This document shows positions 7,113-11,343 of a stretch of DNA of 11,343 nt, one piece after another. Source of the DNA: Flavisolibacter sp. (GTDB taxonomy: Bacteria; Bacteroidota; Bacteroidia; Chitinophagales; Chitinophagaceae); contig JAGIAB010000025.1 of NCBI GenBank assembly GCA_017745135.1, positions 5,258-16,600 on the forward strand. The letters are read 5' to 3'. Position numbers and translations under genes: made by a program. Under the pieces are notes generated by a model. The model made no database searches and was not told the origin of the DNA. It was given only the letters and a program-made list of their open reading frames with translations. Positions within the stretch are counted from its first letter, which is position 1. The number at the start of each line of letters is the position of its first letter.

Positions 7113-7208
7113 GTTTTCTAAAGATGAAATAGTTTTAATGACCATCTCTTCGAAAACGATTGTACCCTCAATCAACTTCTTCGAATCATCTTTAAAACTG
7201 GAATCATC

Positions 7209-7754
7209 ATGAAAAAAATCTTATTTGCTGTAGCAGCATTCGTTGGTTGTTTTTTAATTGCCTGCAATAACACCGGCAATTCAGGCAACAACAAAAATAT
7301 TTCTACATCGCGGGATATTTTTAATGGTATAGAAACCGGGGATACGACTAAACTCTCTTCCATTGCACAGGATGCAGTTGACCACGGTGGCCCTTATGGA
7401 GATGTAACCAATGGAGACAGCATTAAAGGAATGTTGGCGCAGATGCATAACCATGTGAAGGATCTGAAGATTGAAATTATAAACGATGTTGCCAGCGGAG
7501 ATTATGTGTACACCTGGAACAAGTGGACAGGCACAGCTTTAGACAGTTCCATGGGCTTTGCTCCTAACCAGCCATTTACTACGTCAGGAGTGGATATTGT
7601 AAGATTTCGCGATGGTAAAGCCGTTGAGCATTGGGGCTTCGTTGATCAAAAAGACGTAATGGCGATGAGGGCACGAATGATGCCCAACGCTACTACAGTA
7701 AAAGTTACCGTGGGTGATACTTCTGCCAATAAAAAAGACACCACAAAAAGATAA
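7209..7754 (+). CDS. SnoaL/NTF2-like lipoprotein
   Basis: This 181-residue exported protein has a lipobox LIAC with C19 as the predicted lipidated cysteine, then an Asn/Gly-rich linker. Residues about 33-150 match the SnoaL-like (NTF2-fold) pattern: a first helix with D...GDTTKL, AVDHGGPYGD at 56-65, and the closing strands VDIVRFRDGKAVEHWGFVD at 128-146. This fold forms a small conical pocket and includes cyclases, isomerases and many uncharacterised proteins; the substrate here is unknown. The last 30 residues are polar and Lys-rich. The gene stands alone between two terminators (7081-7112 and 7778-7806). Its 5' leader has an eight-base direct repeat GAATCATC at 7183-7190 and 7201-7208, the second copy directly before the ATG. 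The start is fixed by the signal sequence. Confidence 0.88.
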   Translation: MKKILFAVAAFVGCFLIACNNTGNSGNNKNISTSRDIFNGIETGDTTKLSSIAQDAVDHGGPYGDVTNGDSIKGMLAQMHNHVKDLKIEIINDVASGDYVYTWNKWTGTALDSSMGFAPNQPFTTSGVDIVRFRDGKAVEHWGFVDQKDVMAMRARMMPNATTVKVTVGDTSANKKDTTKR

Positions 7755-7777
7755 ACAAACAAAACCAAACTTCCCGG

Positions 7778-7806
7778 GCCGTTCAATTGCTGAACGGCTT
7801 TTATTT
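7778..7806 (+). terminator. Rho-independent terminator after the SnoaL-like gene
   Basis: GCCGTTCA (7778-7785) pairs perfectly with TGAACGGC (7791-7798) over a five-base loop, followed by the T-rich TTTTATTTA. It lies 24 bases after the stop codon and separates this gene from the receptor gene. Confidence 0.9.
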
Positions 7807-7886
7807 ATCACTCGTCAATAGTAATCTTTCAAACATATTGTTAAAGGCGGTGTGACGGACACCAACTGCTTTTACTTTTACAACCT

Positions 7887-10283
7887 ATGTCGTTGATCCG
7901 CCTTCTGCTTTTATTTTTCTCCATCATAAGTTTTGCATGTGCCAATGCACAAATCACGAACGTTCAATTCAGGATTATTACTTCTAAAAACGAACCCCTA
8001 CCTTTTGCAACAGTAGTTGTTATCTCAGCGGCAGATACCAATAATAAGATTGAGAAAATTTCCGATAGCAGTGGTCTTGCTTTTTTTCAATTGCAACAGG
8101 GACAAATTTATCTGACCCGTGTCTCATCAGTGAACTATCAACCACTTGAAAGAACCATCACGGTCAAAAAAGAAAATGAAACCTTTTCTTTTTCTCTGCA
8201 GCCTCTTTCCAACCGTTTGAATACAGTTGTGGTTACCGCCACAAAACCTTTCACCCGGCAGGAAGATGATAAAACCATTGTAGACCCTGAACCGATTGCT
8301 GCCGCTTCTACCAATGCTTACGAAATTTTGGAAAAGACACCTGGTGTTTTTGTTGACCAGGACGGAAATGTTTACCTGAGTAGCTTAAGTCCTGCACGCA
8401 TTTATATCAACGGGCGGGAAATGAAAATGAGCACGGCAGATGTTGCTACCATGCTCAAAAATCTTCCACCGAATGCCATTTCAAGAATTGAGATCCTGCG
8501 AACACCTTCTGCCAAATACGATGCATCGGGAAATGGGGGAATTATCAATATCATTTTGAAAAAAGGAGTGAAGTTGGGTTTAACGGGAAGTGTTGTTACA
8601 GGCTTTCAGCAGGGAGAATATGGTAATCAGTTTGCAGGACTGAATCTGAACAATAACACGGGCAGAAAAAGTTCCTATCTCAATTTAAATTATAACCGTA
8701 GAAACAATTTTGAGCAAATAAAAACCGACCGATTGTTTGCTATTGATTCTGTTCTTCAACAAAATGCCGGAACGAAATATACAGCTTCCAATTATTTCAC
8801 CAGCTATGGAATTTCCGATTCGATGGGAGCAAAATGGTTTGTTGATTTTGCCGGAAGTATTAATTATCAGACATCCGATAATTCATCTGATAATAAAAAC
8901 CAGATACAAAAGATCAGTAATGGTGAACTCATTTCCAGTACCCTGAATACGGTGAATAATAGCGGTAACTATTTGCGGTTTAGTAATGGAATTAGTTTTA
9001 TAAGAAAATTGGATTCCGTTTCTGAGTGGTCAAACGATTTTTATTATGCTTATGACCGTAATAGAGGAAGCCAGGTGTACAATATTTTTTCATCTTCCAA
9101 TTTTATAACGGGCGGATTTGGATCTCCCGATAACGATCGCAACCAATTTACATTTACCTCTGATCTTAGAAAGAAATTACAGCACCGGTTAACCATTGAA
9201 ACAGGAGTAAAAGCTTCTTTGCTGAAATTTAAAAGTGAAGCCGAGTATTTTAGAAATTCAGGCTCAGGTTCTGCAAAGGACCTTACTCGTACCAATACTT
9301 TTCATTACACCGAAAACATTAATGCAGCCTACCTGCAGGCTTCAAAAACATTTGGTAAGAACATTGTTTTGAAAACCGGTGCACGGCTGGAAAATACCAA
9401 TATGAATGGCGATCAGATCATTCCCTTTGATACTTCTTTCACTCTGCATCGCACTGATCTTTTTCCCTATGTTTATTTAAGCAAAAAAGTAATGACGATT
9501 GCCGGCTATGAATTAAGAAGTTACCTGGTTGCACGAAGAACGATTGCGAGACCTGTGTACGAACAACTCAATCCCTTTCCAAGATATGTAGATCAGTATC
9601 TCACAGAAATTGGGAATCCGCGGTTGCGTCCGCAATTCACTACCAATTATGAGGCAAACATTAGTGTTGATGAAAGACCACTATTAGCGGTTGGCGTGAA
9701 TAATACGAAGGATATTTTTAACCAGGTGATTTATTCAGCGGATACGAGCAGAAAGCAATCTTATCGCACTTATGATAATTTGGGAAAGAATAAAGAATGG
9801 TACCTGCGTGGTTTGGGAGCCATTCCTCCGGGTGGCCGCTATTTCTTTGTTGTAGGAGGACAATACAATTATAATTTTTACGAGGGACTATACGAAGGCA
9901 AACCATTTTCTTATAAAAAGGGTACATGGACTTTTTTTACCTATCACCTTTTGAAACTGGATAAACGTTCGCAGCTAAGTCTGAATGGGTATATACGATT
10001 GAAAGGCCAGCAAGGCTTTTATGAGCTGAGTAATTTTGGAGCTTTGAATGCAAGTATTAATCGCCAGTTCATGAAACAAAAGCTTACGATCACTATAAGC
10101 GGAAACGACATTTTAAAAACCAATAAAAATGAGTTTATTATTGACCAGGGTTCCATACATGCAAACGGTGTGCGGCAGGGTGATACGCGTCGTTTTGGTT
10201 TGAATCTGCGCTACAATTTTGGTGTTCGAAAAAAAGAAGAGTCTAACATTTTCAATATGGAATCACCTGAGCGGTCAAATTAA
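7887..10283 (+). CDS. TonB-dependent-receptor-like outer-membrane beta-barrel protein
   Basis: This is a 798-residue outer-membrane protein with a signal peptide cleaved near residue 21 (CANA-QIT). Residues about 24-105 form a carboxypeptidase-regulatory-like beta-sandwich. A plug-type domain follows at about 112-228, including LNTVVVTATK (111-120), ILEKTPGVFVDQDGN (147-161), INGREMKM (174-181) and YDASGNGGIINIILKKG (211-227). The rest is beta-barrel of the OMP_b-brl_3 type found in Bacteroidota, ending in an aromatic strand GLNLRYNFG about twenty residues before the C-terminus. Compared with SusC-type receptors (about 1,000 residues) it is short, and no SusD-like gene is next to it. The ligand is unknown, and whether it is energised by TonB is not certain, since I see no clear TonB box. 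It is flanked upstream by a terminator and downstream by a convergent gene, so it is probably monocistronic. Confidence 0.92.
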   Translation: MSLIRLLLLFFSIISFACANAQITNVQFRIITSKNEPLPFATVVVISAADTNNKIEKISDSSGLAFFQLQQGQIYLTRVSSVNYQPLERTITVKKENETFSFSLQPLSNRLNTVVVTATKPFTRQEDDKTIVDPEPIAAASTNAYEILEKTPGVFVDQDGNVYLSSLSPARIYINGREMKMSTADVATMLKNLPPNAISRIEILRTPSAKYDASGNGGIINIILKKGVKLGLTGSVVTGFQQGEYGNQFAGLNLNNNTGRKSSYLNLNYNRRNNFEQIKTDRLFAIDSVLQQNAGTKYTASNYFTSYGISDSMGAKWFVDFAGSINYQTSDNSSDNKNQIQKISNGELISSTLNTVNNSGNYLRFSNGISFIRKLDSVSEWSNDFYYAYDRNRGSQVYNIFSSSNFITGGFGSPDNDRNQFTFTSDLRKKLQHRLTIETGVKASLLKFKSEAEYFRNSGSGSAKDLTRTNTFHYTENINAAYLQASKTFGKNIVLKTGARLENTNMNGDQIIPFDTSFTLHRTDLFPYVYLSKKVMTIAGYELRSYLVARRTIARPVYEQLNPFPRYVDQYLTEIGNPRLRPQFTTNYEANISVDERPLLAVGVNNTKDIFNQVIYSADTSRKQSYRTYDNLGKNKEWYLRGLGAIPPGGRYFFVVGGQYNYNFYEGLYEGKPFSYKKGTWTFFTYHLLKLDKRSQLSLNGYIRLKGQQGFYELSNFGALNASINRQFMKQKLTITISGNDILKTNKNEFIIDQGSIHANGVRQGDTRRFGLNLRYNFGVRKKEESNIFNMESPERSN

Positions 10284-10336
10284 TTTTTCAAGAGTAATTG
10301 CATTCCGGATTTGAATATCAGTCCGCAGAAGTCAAA

Positions 10337-10359
10337 GCCCGAAGTATTTTACTCCGGGC
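10337..10359. terminator. Shared hairpin between convergent genes, probable two-way terminator
   Basis: GCCCGAAGTA (10337-10346) pairs with TACTCCGGGC (10350-10359) at nine of ten positions over a three-base loop. The plus-strand side is followed by a T-rich tract, the minus-strand side only by TTTG. It lies between the receptor stop (10283) and the PepSY-like stop (10369), so it can serve both, better for the plus strand. Confidence 0.65.
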
Positions 10360-10368
10360 CTTCGATTC

Positions 10369-10788
10369 TTACTTCTTTTCTTCCAGGTAAACGCTTAGCT
10401 TGGTCTTTCCCTTCAGTACAATATGTTTGGAAGAATTATCTAACACAACACAATACTCTTTTTCATTGTTTTTGTTCATCTCATATACCTGTGTTACCAC
10501 TCCCTTGTAATCGGTTAGCTGGTCTTGTAATGTTTTGGGCAATTCGTCGGTTTTAATTTCAGTTGCTATTACTACCAATTCCTCATTGTCATAATAAGCA
10601 TATTGAGAACGGCCATTCAATATGAAGCCAATCCGTACCATATTGTCAACTTCAGTCCAGTTTACGTTTTGCGCATTATGAAATGTTTTATAGAATGATT
10701 TCAAAACGGAAGGGACATTTTTTTCAGAGGCGGAAGAGGAAAGGCTGATCAGGCATACTGCAAGGCTCACAAAAAATAAACGTTTCAT
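10369..10788 (-). CDS. Small secreted PepSY-like protein
   Basis: This 139-residue protein has a signal peptide (MKRLFFVSLAVCLISLSSSA, cleavage near 20). The mature part begins VPSVLKSFYKTFHNAQNVNW (25-44), followed by an antiparallel-strand pattern with GRSQYAYYDNEELV (59-72) and a second similar half at about 82-135. This arrangement matches the PepSY-like family of short periplasmic proteins common in Bacteroidota, structurally related to beta-lactamase-inhibitor-like folds. Their function is not established; PepSY domains are often thought to inhibit or chaperone proteases. It is transcribed towards the receptor gene and stands alone. I find no TAnnTTTG promoter in the 246 bases upstream. 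The start is fixed by the signal peptide. Confidence 0.8.
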   Translation of the reverse strand: MKRLFFVSLAVCLISLSSSASEKNVPSVLKSFYKTFHNAQNVNWTEVDNMVRIGFILNGRSQYAYYDNEELVVIATEIKTDELPKTLQDQLTDYKGVVTQVYEMNKNNEKEYCVVLDNSSKHIVLKGKTKLSVYLEEKK

Positions 10789-10981
10789 AAAAAAGTTTTT
10801 TAGGTTAAGTATTTGCAGTGTAGGACGACAGACAATAAAACCAGGTTACACAAAGCCAGGGAGCAGGAGAAGGATTTAGGATGAACGGAGAATTTGTTGA
10901 TTGAGCTGTTTTTGAATAATATGAATGGTGAGTGCCTTTATATAAGTACAGCCTTTTCAGATTGGCGTAATTAAATTCATT

Positions 10982-11002
10982 TATGCTTGTTCAATAAGCA
11001 TA
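10982..11002. promoter_or_regulatory. 21-bp dyad overlapping the promoter of the sugar dehydrogenase gene, candidate operator
   Basis: TATGCTTGTT (10982-10991) and AATAAGCATA (10993-11002) are inverted around C10992; nine of ten positions pair, including an uninterrupted outer seven. It covers the TTG of the proposed -33 element and ends just before the -7 element, where a bound dimer could block or recruit RNA polymerase. The binding protein is unknown. Confidence 0.5.
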
Positions 11003-11016
11003 GGCTAATATATTTG
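10987..11016 (+). promoter_or_regulatory. Bacteroidota-type promoter (TTG-N19-TAnnTTTG)
   Basis: TTG at 10987-10989 and TATATTTG at 11009-11016 match the -33 and -7 elements used by the primary sigma factor of Bacteroidota, with 19 bases between them. Transcription would start near 11023, giving a leader of only about a dozen bases before the ATG at 11035. Confidence 0.6.
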
Positions 11017-11034
11017 CAGGCAATTAATATATCC

Positions 11035-11343
11035 ATGTACCAGGACTTACTCGACAAAAAAGCAAAGCTGGCAGTGATTGGACTGGGCTATGTGGGTCTG
11101 CCCATTGCTCTGGAATTTGCCCGGAAACTTTCAGTCATTGGTTTTGACATCAGCAGCAGGCGCATTGAAATGATGAAGCAGGGCCTGGATCCCAGCAATG
11201 AACTGGAGAAAGAAGCCTTTGAAGGCTGCGACATTACCTTTACCGACTCGCTGGAAGTGCTTCGGGAGGCCCGGTTCTTTATTGTCGCCGTCCCCACCCC
11301 GGTGGATGACCACAACGTTCCCGACCTAAAGCCGGTCAAGAGG
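11035..11343 (+). CDS. Nucleotide-sugar dehydrogenase, N-terminal part (cut by window end)
   Basis: An open frame runs from the ATG at 11035 to the window end without a stop, giving 103 residues. It is the NAD-binding start of the UDP-glucose/GDP-mannose dehydrogenase family: AVIGLGYVGLPIALEFA (13-29) holds the GxGxxG nucleotide-binding loop, GFDIS (36-40) supplies the acidic residue (D38) that holds the NAD ribose, and FIVAVPTPVDDHNVPDLKP (82-100) is the conserved VPTP segment. The DPSNELE stretch (52-58) and the VPTPVD form resemble the TviB/WbpO-like branch, which oxidises UDP-N-acetyl-hexosamines for capsule or O-antigen sugars. That sub-assignment is tentative. By hand count 11041-11340 is about 53% G+C, against about 36% for 8701-8880 in the receptor gene. 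It probably opens a surface-polysaccharide gene cluster. Confidence 0.9.
   Translation, partial: MYQDLLDKKAKLAVIGLGYVGLPIALEFARKLSVIGFDISSRRIEMMKQGLDPSNELEKEAFEGCDITFTDSLEVLREARFFIVAVPTPVDDHNVPDLKPVKR

Noticed and set aside
6879..7175. Minus-strand open frame of 98 codons opposite the ferritin-like tail
   Set aside because: It is rich in Leu, Pro and Glu only because it mirrors the Ser/Arg/Gly repeats of the real gene, and it runs across the terminator hairpin at 7081-7112.
7131..7199. Inverted AGTTTTAA / TTAAAACT and repeated TCTTCGAA in the leader of the SnoaL-like gene
   Set aside because: The copies are short, AT-rich and far apart, so chance explains them; only the GAATCATC direct repeat was noted in the gene entry.
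235..10283. A complete polysaccharide utilisation locus
   Set aside because: There is no SusD-like lipoprotein, no SusC-length receptor, no hybrid two-component sensor and no sugar transporter, and the receptor gene is separated from the enzymes by unrelated units.
11088..11339. Minus-strand open frames at the right edge
   Set aside because: They are shadows of the nucleotide-sugar dehydrogenase, whose NAD-binding and VPTP motifs are unmistakable on the plus strand.
1..11343. CRISPR arrays, tRNA or rRNA genes, transposase or phage genes
   Set aside because: I looked for regularly spaced direct repeats, RNA-gene signatures and transposase or phage motifs and saw none.

Overview
The window looks like chromosomal DNA of a member of the Bacteroidota, most likely Chitinophagales/Chitinophagaceae-like. 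The reasons are: signal peptides ending in FAQQ or ANAQ-type sites; an outer-membrane receptor with a carboxypeptidase-like N-terminal domain, a plug and a barrel; a PepSY-like small secreted protein; a YciE/YciF (DUF892) ferritin-like protein; almost no Shine-Dalgarno sequences; and one clear TTG-N19-TAnnTTTG promoter of the Bacteroidota type. The genus assignment is inference.

Layout. Bases 2-215 hold a non-coding, terminally inverted repeat element just past the 3' end of the first gene. Next come four minus-strand genes: a lipoprotein GH51 alpha-L-arabinofuranosidase (235-2220), a secreted type-B carboxylesterase (2503-4056), a small putative outer-membrane barrel protein (4175-4702) and a two-CBS-domain protein (4873-5331). 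From 5435 the plus strand is used: an uncharacterised 229-residue protein (5435-6124) and a ferritin-like protein with a long basic disordered tail (6163-7062), likely cotranscribed and closed by a strong terminator; a SnoaL/NTF2-like lipoprotein (7209-7754) with its own terminator; and a TonB-receptor-like outer-membrane protein (7887-10283). A PepSY-like secreted protein (10369-10788, minus) converges on the receptor gene, with a shared hairpin between them. At the right edge a nucleotide-sugar dehydrogenase begins (11035 to beyond the end), probably the first gene of a surface-polysaccharide locus; it is richer in G+C than the receptor gene.

Functional reading. The arabinofuranosidase and the esterase are both exported and could remove side groups from plant hemicellulose, but no SusC/SusD pair, sensor or sugar transporter is present, so this is not a complete polysaccharide utilisation locus. 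The other genes form short unrelated transcription units (stress/iron-type ferritin-like protein, CBS regulator, envelope proteins).

Nothing here is clearly a new defence or mobile system. The least explained signals are the structured repeat at the left edge, a series of dyads placed at the starts of genes (4067-4091, 4702-4726, 5413-5436, 10982-11002), and the unknown protein paired with the tailed ferritin-like protein.
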